64,000 bases of DNA from Eucalyptus grandis (Eukaryota > Streptophyta > Magnoliopsida > Myrtales > Myrtaceae). Positions 35,663-48,635 of this stretch are shown piece after piece. The notes beneath the pieces were generated by a model. The model was not told where the DNA came from, did not search any database, and was given only the letters and a program-made list of their open reading frames with translations. The stretch covers positions 42,998,072 through 43,062,071 of the forward strand of contig NC_052614.1 of NCBI RefSeq assembly GCF_016545825.1, in the 5' to 3' direction. A program made the position numbers and the translations under genes. Each line of letters begins with the position of its first letter. Position 1 is the stretch's first letter.

Positions 35663-36856
35663 ATTTTCCCCTTCCTTCTTTCTTCTTTCTCAATGAGCCC
35701 CTTTTCTTTCCCTTGTTTCTACTTCAACTTTTAATAATTTTTAAAAAATATTTTGAATTATATCAGTTTTTTTTTTTCTTTTCGTTATGTTTTCTTTTTT
35801 TTTTTGGGGGGGACTTAGGGCCACAAGAGTCTCTAGCCAATTCTCACTAACCACAAGGGCGAGGACCGCACACCCTCGGTTTGGCCGATGAGGACGACTC
35901 AACCCTTGCCTAGCCCTCACCTGCCACAATGAGGGCCCACGAGCCCTCACATAGTGGCCAATGAGGAGGTCGTGGCCCTTGCCCCGAGCGAGATAAGCAC
36001 CGCAACGCCCTCACCCAATGCCAACAAGGGTTGTCGGCCCTCGGTCAAAAAAAAGAAAAAGAAAAGTAAGGTAAAGTAAAATAATTAAAAAAAACCCATA
36101 AAAACTATAAAAATAATTAAAAAAAAATGAAAATATCATTTAAAAATGTTTAGGTCTGTGCCAATCGTGCTATATAGGATGGTTAGTGTCTATGTCAGTA
36201 ATTATCTATCAAAATTGACTGGATGAACTTAACTGACAAAACTTGAAAATATTTAGAACTAAATTAGTATAATTGAAGGTTTATGATTGAATTCACACAG
36301 ACGTAATAGATTTATAACATTTTTCTATAATTGTCCCGTATAAAAACAGTCACATTTAAAACACATTAAGTGCTATTGCACGGATTGCAATGCTGCTTCT
36401 CTCATGATTTCCCGAATAGTGACTAAGACCAAAATCACAGGCATGCTATTTAGATTTAGGAAATCAAGGCATATTTGGAAATGGATCGGGTTAACGAGCG
36501 CCGAAAGGCGCTTGCTAAAAACCAAAAGATGTAGAAAGAGCAACTGTCGATGCACATTAGAAAAATTATTCGATACTTCTTTTTGTTTTTGCCGAACCAA
36601 GAGGACAAGGAGGGCGAGTAGTGGTGACTATACCCACTTGATGTTACCTTAAGAAAGTATCGCACCCATCACAAAATGTTCAATTTAGGTGAGGACGAGC
36701 CTCTGGTACTCAACACTATAAAGGTACGCGACCCAGATTCGGGACACCACTGTAGTACTAGAAGCCCAAAGCCCATTCCCAAGCCAAGTTAGAAGACTAA
36801 TCGACACGAGCAAGGTCACTAGATATGGGAATACAAGCGCGAGACCAACTTGAATA
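35663..36856. repeat. Unit 2 spacer, truncated by a deletion at about 36856
   Basis: Copy of 13833-15105. At ACTTGAATAC the sequence jumps to what is 19487 in the earlier unit (CGAATCTCC). About 4.4 kb is missing: the rest of the spacer, the DNA transposon, the PhzF upstream region and exons 1-2. AATAC is shared by both edges. Confidence 0.75.
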
Positions 36857-37832
36857 CGAATCTCCTTTTAGGTTAACCTCTGTGTTCATATTATCTAATC
36901 ACAAACTTGACCTTTCAGTTTGATCTCTGCGGTCATGCGACTCTAGCTGCTGCGCACACTCTCTTCACATCTGGGATGGTAGATTCTGACACCATCGAGT
37001 TTATGACATTATCCGGAATTCTGACTGCCAAAAGGGTTCCCGAAACGAAGTCATCCCACATTTTGAAGGTTCAAGATGGTGATTTGCCCGGGGTATGGAT
37101 TGAATTGGATTTTCCTGTAGTCTCGATCGCTGAAGATGATGCCGAGCGGATTTCATGTGTCTCCAAAGTTCTCAATGGCACTTCCATTGTTGAAATCAAG
37201 AAGACAGCAAAGGGGGACCATTTCGTAATTCCTCAACTGTGACCTGATCATTTTCTTTTCCCCATAAATACTGTTTTGAGTACATTGAACCCCTTGCTTC
37301 CTCTTTGAGGCAATCGTTTTCATTCTGTTGATTCCAGGATTTGTACAGCAGCAGCTGGCATTGAGCTGATTTTCATTAGGAAGAGAGTATTTAATTCCTT
37401 CATTTCTACTTTCTTCTGCTTATTTTCGCAGATTGTTATCCCGTCGGGGAAAGAAGTTGAAGAAATTCAGCCCCAGTTTGAGGAGATACAGAGATGTCCT
37501 GGGAGGGGTATTATCATCACAGGATCAGCTCAGCCAGACTCGGGATTCGATTTTGTCAGTCGATTCTTTTACCCAAAACTTGGACTGAATGAGTTATTAA
37601 AGTTCATACCTTGGAAAGTTTCTTAAAGTATCAATCATAATTAGTTATTCAATTGTCCGATTCACTGGTCATATGTCGAAAGCTGTGTTCTATCAACCAA
37701 TTTTATGCTCTTACCGCAAACCTCTGAATGAATGATCTACTTTCCAGGATCATGTATGTGGCAGTGCACATTGTGCTTTGGCACCTTATTGGAGTGAAAA
37801 GCTGGGGAAAAAGGATCTCGTTGCCTATGCTG

Positions 37833-37885
<53 letters not shown>

Positions 37886-38103
37886 CACATGCTTGTGCCC
37901 ATGTCTCTGCCCTTGTGAATGCCCATGTGTTTTGCTTCTCTCGTCTCTCAAATGGTATGTAAATGAATGATTTTCATCATTTTCACGTCTTGCAGGCATC
38001 GCCCAGAGGTGGAGTAGTGAAGGTGCACTTGGATGAGCAGAACCAGAGAGTGTCATTGCGCGGGAAAGCTGTAACTGTAATGAGGGGCTCTCTTCTTGTT
38101 TGA
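36857..38103 (+). pseudogene. PhzF-like copy 3, exons 3-6, front deleted
   Basis: Exon 3 (36919-37224, 306 nt) is intact and in frame; its first codon is TTT (Phe) instead of GTT. Exon 4 (37432-37593, 162 nt) is open, but its donor GAG|GT has become GAG|TT, so reading through meets a stop. Exon 5 (37748-37831) reads DHVCGSAHCALAPYW, with His for the Pro of DPVCGSA. Exon 6 (37996-38103) is complete. Exons 1-2 and the promoter are absent because of the deletion at 36856. The active-site His (LCGHAT), Asp and Ser are present. A transcript could only come from a foreign promoter. Confidence 0.85.
37836..37881. repeat. (CT)n in intron 5 of PhzF copy 3
   Basis: About 46 bp of pure CT next to the intron 5 donor. 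Confidence 0.95.
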
Positions 38104-38791
38104 ATTTCTAGCGCTTCTTCTTGTTTCTGAACTTAAAGCACGTGAAAATCACTACGTGAGAAGGAATTGAAATAAATGAGCTTATGTTGTGGGTTCGGTG
38201 GTACCGATGGAGTAATGTGAAATACATGAGATCGCATCCTCTTTCCTGTATGACAGGTTCTTAATTTGCTTGCAGTGGAGAGTGAACTGAATAAGTGTAG
38301 AACGGATCCATTGTTTCATTCCCAGAGGACTCTGTCTGAAGAATTCTATCTGCAGAAGAAGTGCATATTTGATTGACATAAGTGTTTATCAGCACGGCTG
38401 GGAAAATAAACAAGTGGCTAAAAGCCTCCATTGGACTAAGACATCAGCGACGCACAGTTTCTGTTTCCATAGAAACTAACTTCCTACAAATTCGCCTTCG
38501 AGTAGTAGGATGGCCGTGTCATTTCCTATACTTGATGTGGAGTCGGGTTGTGAATTGCAGCTACACTAACACGTACATGTAAGTTCGCACATGAAATTTT
38601 CTGCTCTCATCGACAACTGGTCTATGAGATCCGTAATGTTTTTCAGTGTAGACGGTACAGTTGACTTAGTAAAGCGAGTCTTTCTTCTAATGGCAAGTCT
38701 AGATGTGAGTCTTCTGATAATCTTGCAATCAAACAGAACATAAGAAGAGCTGACGGCAAATGAGGCTTTAAAAGCTCTAAAGGACCTTTCT
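38104..38791. repeat. Tail module, unit 3
   Basis: Copy of 7406-8092. It ends at CTTTCTGGCG, where the truncated copia element 2 begins. Confidence 0.7.
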
Positions 38792-38965
38792 GGCGTGTTC
38801 ATATGATTCTGTTCTTTTATTACTATATTATGTTTGGTGAATTGTTTGCGAGCGTTATTTTTCTGGAATCGACGTGCGATTTCGTAACAACTGATATCAG
38901 AGCCTGGGTTGGCTAATCGAGAACATCGAGGGTTTTTCAGTGACATTCGATTGAAAGCAAACAGT

Positions 38966-41900
38966 ATGGCAGAAGATAAAATCATAATCGATAAGTTCAA
39001 TGGAGAGGATTTCGGATGGTGGAAATTAGAAATAGAGGATTATCTTTATCAAAAAGATCTTTATGCACCACTTGAGGGTTGGAAACCCAAGATGGCGGAA
39101 GTGGATCCGACAGCAGAAGCCGAATGGAAAATTCTTGATCGAAAGGCATCGGGTGCGATTCGTCTAGGGTTGACGAAAAAGACAGGGTACCACATCACGA
39201 AAGCAAAAATTGCAAAAGAAGCCATGGATATTCTAACGAATATTTATGAGAAGCCGTCCACATCAAATTAGGTATTTTGCTGAAGAAACTGGTTAATATG
39301 AAGTTATCGATAGAGGTTACGTGGCAGAGCATATTAATAGTTTCACGTAAGTCACGGGTCAATTGAAATCCGCAGGCATAAATTTAGATATGATGCTTCA
39401 AGCTTTATTATTTTTATGTTCTCTTCCAGAAAGCTATAATACCGCAGTGTAGGGAATTTTGAGCACCATGAAGGATGATTTAACTCTTCATGATGCTGTG
39501 AGTAATATCATGGATGAAGAGATGCGAAGGAAAGTCTCGGTGGAGATAATTTTTTTGCATCTACATCTTCAACGGCACTTGCAAAGTGGAGAACCGTGGA
39601 AGAAGTAAAAGTAGAGGAAATTTCAGCGATCGTGGCAGATCACAATCAAGGGGTAAGAGACAGGTTGCAAAGATGAGTGTTGGTTTTGTCACAAACCGGA
39701 CACGGAGGTTTCAATGTGAAGCCTACAAAAGAAGTAGCAAGATGAGAATCAAGGTGCTAATGTAGTTAATGATGAATCTTTGCTAGATAACTTGCATTTG
39801 TCTGCAGGGTTTGACTCGACAACAGATAAATGGTTTATTGATTCTGGCGTTTCTTTTCATTGCACCTCGCAAAGAGACATATTTGATGATTATGCGAGTG
39901 GAGATTTTGGACAAGTGGTTGTGGGAAACGGCCACATGTGTCCAATTGTTGGGAAAGGAACTGTGACTGTGAACATCTCAGCTGGAGGACGTCTAGTTTT
40001 GCGTGAAACTAGGCATATTCCGGAATTAAAGAAAAATCTGATTTCAACCAGTAAACTTGACTAAGAAGGTTTGGTAATAACCTTTGGCTGCGGAGAGTGG
40101 AAGATAACCTCAGGGGTAAGAGTAGTAGCAAAGGGAAAGCGTACGGGTACATTTTACCTTCTCCAAGGAGACAATATCAGTGATATGGTTGCAATTACAA
40201 TGGCTACAGGTAATTTATCTACTCTTTGGCATTATCATTTGGGACATCTTGGTGAAAAAGGTGTAAAGCAGTTACACTCGAGGAAATTACTTCCGGGTTT
40301 ACAAAAAGTTGAGTTAGATTTTTGTGAGAGTTGCATTTATGAAAAACAGAAGGCAGTTAGTTTTCAATTGAATGGACGACAAAATAAAGGCCAGAAGCTA
40401 GAGTTGGTTCATACTGATGTATGGGGACCTGCTCAGGAACTCTCTTATGGTGGAAAGAGATATTTTGTCACCTTCATTGATGATGTAACAAGGAAGACTT
40501 GGGTCTATGCTCTTAAAGAAAAATCAGAAGTATTTGGGATGTTTAGAATGTGGAAGACCATGGTAGAAAAGAGACAAAGTTATCGATTAAAGCTCAAATC
40601 GATAATGGTGGCGAATACACAAGTAAGGAATTTGCAGAATATCTGAGTCGAGAAGGCATACACGGGCTAAAGACTGTTTCTAGAACTCCTCAAGAGAACG
40701 GTGTAGCTGAAAGAATGAACATGACTATTCTAGAACGTGCGAGATGCATGAGACTACACACGGGTCTCCCGCTACACTTATGGGCCGTCACAGTTGATGC
40801 AGCTGTTTATCTTATCAACAGAAGTCCATCTAGTGCGTTGAATGGAGAAACACCACAAGAGCGCTGGTCAGGTAAAAAGATTAATTATTCACATCTAAAG
40901 GTGTTTGGTTGTATTGCATATGCTTTGATTGACAGGGAGGATGGGAAAAAGCTTGATGCTAAGTCCCAGAAGTGCGTCTTTATCGGATACGGTGGCGACG
41001 AGTATGGCTATAGGCTTTGGGATTATGAGAATAACAAAGTCATCCGCAGTCGCAATGTTGTATTCCATGAAGAAAAGATGTACAAGGATCGTCAGACAGA
41101 GACAGAGCATGAGAATGTAGTACAACCAGAATATGTTGAATTAGACACAATGCCCGTGAAGATGTTTCTAGTAGATCAAAGTTCACCTGAAAGAGAGGTT
41201 CAAGATGAGCCTATTATCAGTGAAAAGGTAGTTCAAGAAGAACGTAGTGATTCAGAGCAAACGAATGACCCTGAAGTACCTGTCTTGAGAAGGTCTACAC
41301 GTGTGAGAAAGCCAAAGGTAATTTTTGATCCATCAGCTAATACTATTCTGAGCCATGTCTTATATATAGATTCGGGAGAACCGGAGACTTACGATGAGGC
41401 AAAGGCAAACACATTTCACTTGCAGTGGGAGTGTGCTATGAAAGACGAGATGAGCTCGTTACTTTAGAACAAAACTTGGGAGTTGACCAAGTTGCCCACA
41501 GGTAAAAAAGATTTATTAAACAAATGGATGTACAGGGTTAAGAGTGAAGCAGATACTAGTATTGGATACAAGGCGAAACTTGTAGTCAAGGGCTTTTCTC
41601 AAAAAGAAGGGAACGACTACTCTGAGATATTTTCACCTGTAGTGAAAATGACAATCAATTAGAGTTATGCTGAGTATAGTTGCAGTGGAGGATCTTTATC
41701 TTGAGCTGTTAGACATAAAAACAACGTTTTTACACGGTGACTTAGATGAAGAACTATATGTGGCACAACCTAAAGGTTTTGAAGTCAAAGGTAAGGAGCA
41801 CATGGTATGTCGCTTGAAGAAAAGCTTGTATGGCTTGAAACAAGCTCCGCAAAGATTGGTACCTAAAATTTGATGGTTTCATGCAAGAAAAAGATTTGCA

Positions 41901-42934
41901 CACTGTGAGTCTGATCACTGTGTTTATTTTCGCAAATATGATGATGGTGACATTGTGTATCTATCTTTATATGTGGATGACATGCTGGTGGCTAGTTCCA
42001 ATATGAAGAGAATCGTAGAAGTGAAAAAGATGTTATCATCACAGTTTGCTATGAAAGACTTGGGAGAGGCCAAGAATATTTTAGGCATGAAAATCATCAG
42101 GGATAGGAAAAATAAGAAATTATGGTTGTCGCAGGAAGACTATGTGAACAAGGTGTTAAAGAGATTTAACATGAACAAAGCAAAACCGGTTGCAACTCCT
42201 CTAGTGAGTCACTTCAAACTTTCTAAGGATATGTGTCCAAGCACTCAGGCTTTGAAAGATGAGATGGCGGTAGTTCCATATGCATCAGTAGTGGGGAGTT
42301 TGATGTATGCCATGGTGAGCACGAGACCAGACATTGCACATGCAATGGGAGTTGTGAGTCGATATATGCAAAACCCAGGCATAGAGCATTGGAATGCAAT
42401 AAAATGGATATTGAGATATCTAGTAGGTACTTCCAATTACTCACTTTGTTATGGTGGTACATTTCTATAGTTGCAGGGTTATGTAGATGCAGATCATTTG
42501 GGTGATCGAGATAGTGGTAAGAGTACCACTGGATATGTCTTTCAGTTGCAGGTACAGCAGTGAGTTGGGTATCTCAACTACAAAAGGTAGTGGCTTTATC
42601 GACGACAAAGGCAGAATATGTTGCGATTACAAAAGCCTCCAAGGAAATCATGTGGTAACAAGATTATATGGAGGAGTTACATTGAAAACAGCCAGTCAGT
42701 ACACTTTGGAGGGATAGTCAAAGTGCAGTGCACTTGGCAAAGAATGCAGCTTATCACTCAAGGACTAGACATATTAACAAGCGTTATCACTTTATAGAGT
42801 CAGCATTAAAAGATAATGAGTTAAAGCTACAGAAGATTGATGGCTCGAAGAATCCAACTGACATGATGACCAAGATAATAGACAGAGAGAAGCATATTTT
42901 CTATACTACTACCATTGGTATTACTCCATGCTGA
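38966..42934 (+). pseudogene. gag-pol polyprotein of copia element 2, multiply broken
   Basis: Gag starts at ATG 38966 (MAEDKIIIDKFNGEDF) and stops at 39271. The protease shows FIDSGVSFH near 39835-39861. Integrase shows LWHYHLGH, the C-x2-C pair CESC, HTDVWGP and, after a frameshift near 40590, DNGGEY and ENGVAERMN. RT has FLHGDLDEE and YVDDM near 41973-41987. RNase H remnants (DADHLGDRDSGKSTTGY) lie near 42490-42540. There is a stop codon in the gag-pol linker (40062), a stop in RT (41467) and several frameshifts. It belongs to a different copia lineage from element 1, judging by LTR and protein sequence. Confidence 0.9.
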
Positions 42935-43042
42935 TTGATGAGGAGTATCGCAAAGGCACAAGTTTTTCAACTACTATTTTTTTGAAGAAGATGGATACAA
43001 AGTTACTTGGTGATTGGGTATATTTGTCTTCAAGTGGGAGAT

Positions 43043-43465
43043 TGTTATAGATGAAGCCAAATATTTGTTTTTATGGGTTTTTTTTGTCTTTTCTATTAGA
43101 TTTCCTTTTAGGTTAAAAGTGGTATCTTTATATTTGCGATGGAAAAACCCTAGCCGTCAAGATGCTGAAAAAGGAAATAGAGAGGCAAGAAAAATAGAGA
43201 AGAAAAAAGTGAGTTTTTTCTTGATGAGGGTTCTCAATCTCTTTGTGCCCTGATCTTGAGAGAAGATCGTTGTTGTATTCCAACTTTTTCGAAATCTAGT
43301 GGATTCGCAGAATGCCTCTGCGCGGAGACGTAGCCCAGGTTTGCGTGAACTTCGATAACAAATTTTACGGCGTGTTCATCTGATTCTGTTCTTTTATTAC
43401 TATATTCTGTTTGGTGAATTGTTTGCGGCGTTATTTTTCTGGAATCGACGTGCAATTTCGTAACA
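43043..43465 (+). repeat. 3' LTR of copia element 2
   Basis: TGTTATAG...GTAACA. Its final 97 bp match 38792-38889 apart from small differences. Confidence 0.85.
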
Positions 43466-44451
43466 GAATACATACATAGCTGCAGTCTAAGGCCCCGCAC
43501 TCTTTAAGGCAAGTTGGCAACCTTGTAGTTGAGTATCTGATTCCCACTAAATTAATGAAGATTAGTACATAGGACCGTAAAGATTTTAGAGGACCATGGC
43601 CACCTCTTCTGAAATTTTAAGGCGTCATATCAAGGCGCGTGTTTATATCTTTAAGGACCGGGAAAGATTTGAAGTCAGAATCTAATGCTCTCATACCTTG
43701 TAAAGATTGTTTGGCACCATTATCTACTTTTTAAATAGTTATATAGTCGGAGAAAAACATGGTTTAATATTTATGTATATACTACCAAGGACTAGGCCAA
43801 CTTATGATCTAGTCATCTACGCATGATCTCGCATTGAAGGAAAGCTTGCTTTAATTTCTCATTCTAAGAGATGAACACATACATCAATTTAGCTATTAAA
43901 TTAGGCCCACCCTATTTCCACCCCCTTATTGGCTCCCGACACTTCCTATAATTGACTACATTAATCATTGCGGGACCCATTCTTGATTAATTATTATTAC
44001 TTGTCTTTTTCACCCTTTATTATTGGCTCTTGACACCCGCTATCCCATTAAATTAACTACATTATCCCTTTATTTTTTTTTTCAATTTTATTAAAAGAAA
44101 AACTCACCCACATCACTTTCAAACAATTTTTTTCACCCTAGCCGATTAAGCCGATTCATCCACACTCGCTACATTTCAACGTTTCCTTCATGTTTCTCGT
44201 CTTCGGGCTCACAGCGATATTGAGCATCAATCCCAATCCATAACAACCTCCACAATTCACAAAGTCAAATCAAAATATATATCATAAATCGATATCACAA
44301 ATCAAAACACATAGTTTTTCTGCAACTCGGCTCATTCACCACAAATACTTTTTGTAAAGCATTTCTCATGTCATTTGAAAACTTGTTTCTTAAACTGAAA
44401 TAAATTTCATATACATTTTCGCAACACATTTCATAAACCAAGTTCACAAAT

Positions 44452-44497
<46 letters not shown>

Positions 44498-45351
44498 CCT
44501 TTCGCAATAACTTTCCAAAAACATTTGGCAAATCATTCACAAGTACCAAATCGTAGTAAATGCTTGATCCAAATTTTATGCAACAAAACATGCTTTCAAT
44601 AACTTATGATACATCAAATCTCCATGACTTCCAAGACACGAGTTTACAAACTCAAAGAAGAAATAGTATGACTCACCTAGGAAAGCCGAAAGTCAACCAC
44701 ATCGATCACTCGAGTCGACACACTCAAATTCCTAACAAATAACTAAAAACAATGTCAAACGACTAAGTAACACGATATTCTAATGAACGGCTCAACTATA
44801 CTATGCCTATCTGTCGATAAAACGATACCTACACGCCAACAAAAAACTTGCCTCTAGCGGAAACCTATTGTTGTTCGCGAGCCACGTTAAATTTCATCCC
44901 GCCATAACTTCCTCCATATAATTCCATTTCAAGCAAACTTATAATCCTTAAAAAGCCATTTTGACATACTATAAGAACCCCAACTTAGCCGCCCCAAGAC
45001 CTTGCCTGAAATGACTGAAATTTGGCTCAAAATTTACTATTTGAAACTCTGTCCAGAATGCACGCTAAACTTGAAAATTCCGTTATAGGCAAATCACAAG
45101 CTCAAATTGAGATCCGTAAAATGCTATAACTTCACAATATCCTAAACGATCATTTCTATAAAAAAAAATACACCACCCGAAAACTCCCAGTCAACGCAAC
45201 AAGTCATAATTGGCCTAAAACCGAATTTCCAACCCTAATTTTGACAATTCCTTCGTATAGATGATTAGGGGCCTCAATCACTTACTAACATTGCAAAACA
45301 TATTTAAGTCAGCTTAGCAATTGATATGAATCATAAGCACACGAAAATTTT
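43466..45351. repeat. Spacer plus LTR-like module A, unit 3
   Basis: Copy of 8690-10537, ending in ATTTT (45347-45351). It carries an AT dinucleotide run of about 35 bp at 44456-44491 that is only 10-14 bp in the other units. Confidence 0.7.
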
Positions 45352-48300
45352 TGTGGCACCCCTCGAACGGCCCCCGATCCGTTGGGGTCGCCATAGTGCG
45401 CTTACCTTTCTCATGTCCTGATAATATCTCGCTCTGATACCATAGAATCATAATAGGTCCATAACTCCTGGGGATTTATATCTTTTAGATTGGTCCCTGC
45501 GTAGAAATATGGCGGAAGCGTATCCATTAACTCCCCGTCCTGAAATTAAAGCGACGCACACCAACTAAAACTTTTATAAGTTAAAGCCGAACACTTTTAT
45601 TTACATAAAACTAGATGGACATTTTTAGTCGGTACACCAAAATGACGTAGTCTTCTATACTCGGCTATACTTCAAAAGATGACCGACATCTTTGCAACGA
45701 TTTAATATACTTAAAGTCCATCGATCAATGTCGGCGTCCAAAAGTTCCTTCGTTTGCTGTCCTCCTCCTCGTGGTCATATCCAACCATTCGGTCCATTTG
45801 CTGGTAGCGGTGACAACAGAGGCATCTTATCTAGTCTGAAATGTTAGTCCCCAAACAAGGTGAGTACAACCACTCAGCAAAGAAAAGATTCATCAAACTA
45901 TATCAAGCAGTACCATCAATATCTAGACTCATGCAGGATAGACAAAATCAGGTAGTCGATGGATCAATTTACATCAAAATCATGAAATCCTTTAATGCAA
46001 TGGCGAATGCAATTTCAAAAGATTCAGATGCTCATGTCCGGTTACACCGGTTCCGATCATAGGGCCAAACTCTAATGACACATCCCATTCCCGGCATGCG
46101 TTTAGTCCCATAACCAGACCACGCGCACTCTTAGTAGAACCATCATTTTTAACATTCAAAAGGTTTCATCCCCCCAGAGGACCAATGTTTGCATCCTTAT
46201 GGGATTCCGCACTCAACCCTGGCATCGCGGAAGCTTCTGGCACACACCTCCGAGCATCTCGCACCCCATTTGGCATCACGAGGAATTGCCGGGGCTCGCC
46301 ATGAAAATGGTTACCTCTGCCTTCCGGAATTACGTACCGACATACCATCGGGCATCCTCCGGAATTACGTACCGACATACCACCGGGCATCCCCCGGAAT
46401 TACGTACCGATATACCACCGGGCATCCCGAAACTCCGGGGAAAAACCTCTGGGCATGTATTCAAAATACAACTAGGCATCCAAAGGGCATCGACTCATTC
46501 GAACCTCTGGGCATCCCGACTCCCGGGCATCGTTGACCCGAGGGTCCAACGGCAACAATTAACATCTTAATTTCCAAAAACACTTTTCAATGCAATGACA
46601 AAATGTCTCTTGAGTCTCATCACATCTCAATATTGCATGATATGTCAAGGACAATATCATCATGTCACATAACAACCCAAGATGCATTCACTTTTGAAAT
46701 CAATTGAGCAAAGTGGAAGTAAAACAGCTTAAAAACCAAAATGTGCAGCTTTAATGAAAATTTCGAAATAACTCCTAAATGAACTTAAAAAGATTTGAAA
46801 TTTTTATATGTTATACATAAGACCTAAAGGAAGAAATTTAATGAAGGACACTAAGTCAGATTCGTTGTGTATAAAGAGTAATAGTTTGCTGTTTCCTTCA
46901 AAATTCTGCAGTAACTTTTAGATTCAGTACCTACAGAAGAAAATTCGTTTCACCAACTAAATATTTTCCGTTTGTTCCCAAATTTTGATATGTTATTCCT
47001 AAGGATGTTTCCTACAACTTTCATTAAGGGTTCAAAGTCCAATTCTTTCTATAAAATTACAGAAAATTCGTGAAATCATCAAAGGTCATGCTGTCTTCTA
47101 CAGTACAGCTTACTGGTTCGAGGTAAATACTCTTACGAACACGTTTTCTCTACCAATTTCTTTTACAGCGACTTAATACTCTTCCACAGCATCTAAGGTT
47201 AACCACAGTAGGTTTTTACTCTTATAAAAACCTTCCACAGTTCGATACAAGGCAAATATTCACACTTCGGCTCACCTACCGCAACATACCTCACTCGACA
47301 GCCACCACTACACCTTGCTCGACAACCACAGCCTCCTACACTCAATTTTCGAGACATGCAAGACCTAATGCAGCATGCAATGACTGGTAGCTTCAATCTA
47401 GTATTCATCTAGCTCAATCCAACACTAAACAGCAATATCCCATTTAATCCTCCACAGATCGGCATTCAATCTTCATGTCAATCATCCAAAAACCCAACAT
47501 GCAGTTTCCATTTCAGTATTTTCTCAAATCTACCAGCACTTTACCAGATAATCACAGCATGCATCACATAGATTAATGAACTTCTACTTGCCTCACTCCT
47601 AAGCTCGATCAGCAAGCAAAACAGAGGGCTCGTGGGTCTCGGGCACGGCTCAATAGCGGCGAAGACGAGCGGCGTCGACGGCGGCAGCACACCCGTACAG
47701 ACAGAGGGCGGTCTCCTTCTCCACACCCCCTCACTCTTGCTCGCTGCAAGCTTGCGAACTCTCTCGTTCACTCACTGCACTCACCCGCTCGTTGATCTCT
47801 CTCTCTCCCTCTCACTGGTTTCGTACGAAGCTCTCCCTCACTCTCTCGACTAATCCACCCTTTTGTTCCTCACTTTGTTGACAATTTAGTCAACTGCATG
47901 GGGCTTCTTTCGGTGGCTGCAGGAACCGAAGACAGATGGGGTGTACGTGGCCTCCTGCATGCGGATCTCCCCTCTTGCCGAGCCAACACAACTTCTCCGT
48001 GGGCTTCTTCTTCGCTGGCAATCAAGTGGGGAAGCCACGTGGCCTTTTAGTCAACAATTCCTTCAATGGTTGACCGGTTGCACGATTCTTCACGTGCGGA
48101 AAGAAGGGGCTGCATAGGTCGAGCTTTCTTTTTCTTCTTATTGACTGGCTTCGACACCGTATGGCCGTGCATGGTAGGTCAATGGACTCGGAGAAATTCT
48201 TACGTGAATGTATGGTCGCGCATGTAAAGAAACGTGCATGATCCTTACGCACGGATTAATTCCTCAAAAATTCGACTCTTGACTTCAGCTTGTGCAAGTG

Positions 48301-48635
48301 CTGAAAAATAATTACTTACGTGGCTGCACGGGGTCGCAACAATGTACATGGGAGATTTAGTTTGTAGAGTACACAACTAGACGGCCAAATTTAGTATAGG
48401 AAATATCTTGTCAGCACATTACTCGGAATAAACCTCGGCCTTGCTAGTAATGGTACATAGGAACGAAGCTATAACTCACTCACGGTCGAACCATTTCTAA
48501 TCGTGACTCATTGGTCCGATGGTGGTAACAAAACAATGTCCGTACATGATGCCGATGACACAGTCCAACGATACCTCCGTCGATCAATCGCGGCCGTCAC
48601 ATATCCAAGGGTTGTCAAAATTTTCGGATGCCACA
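45352..48635. mobile_element. Solo LTR, unit 3
   Basis: The same element as 10538-13832: TGTGGCACCCC...GGATGCCACA with ATTTT at 45347-45351 and 48636-48640. 3284 bp, uninterrupted, with the ACAAC site at about 48373 unoccupied. Confidence 0.85.

Larger units (their letters stand above)
38792..43465 (+). mobile_element. Ty1/copia retrotransposon 2, 5'-truncated
   Basis: The 3' LTR is 43043-43465 (423 bp, TGTTATAGATG...TTCGTAACA), preceded by a purine tract (AAGTGGGAGA). Only the last 98 bp of the 5' LTR remain (38792-38889), followed by TGATATCAGAGCC as a tRNA-Met-like PBS (38892-38904). The right flank GAATAC is the host sequence of 8690 in unit 1. The left flank is host sequence of 8093. 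The HSP20-like fragment that should lie between is gone with the first 326 bp or so of the LTR. Confidence 0.9.
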
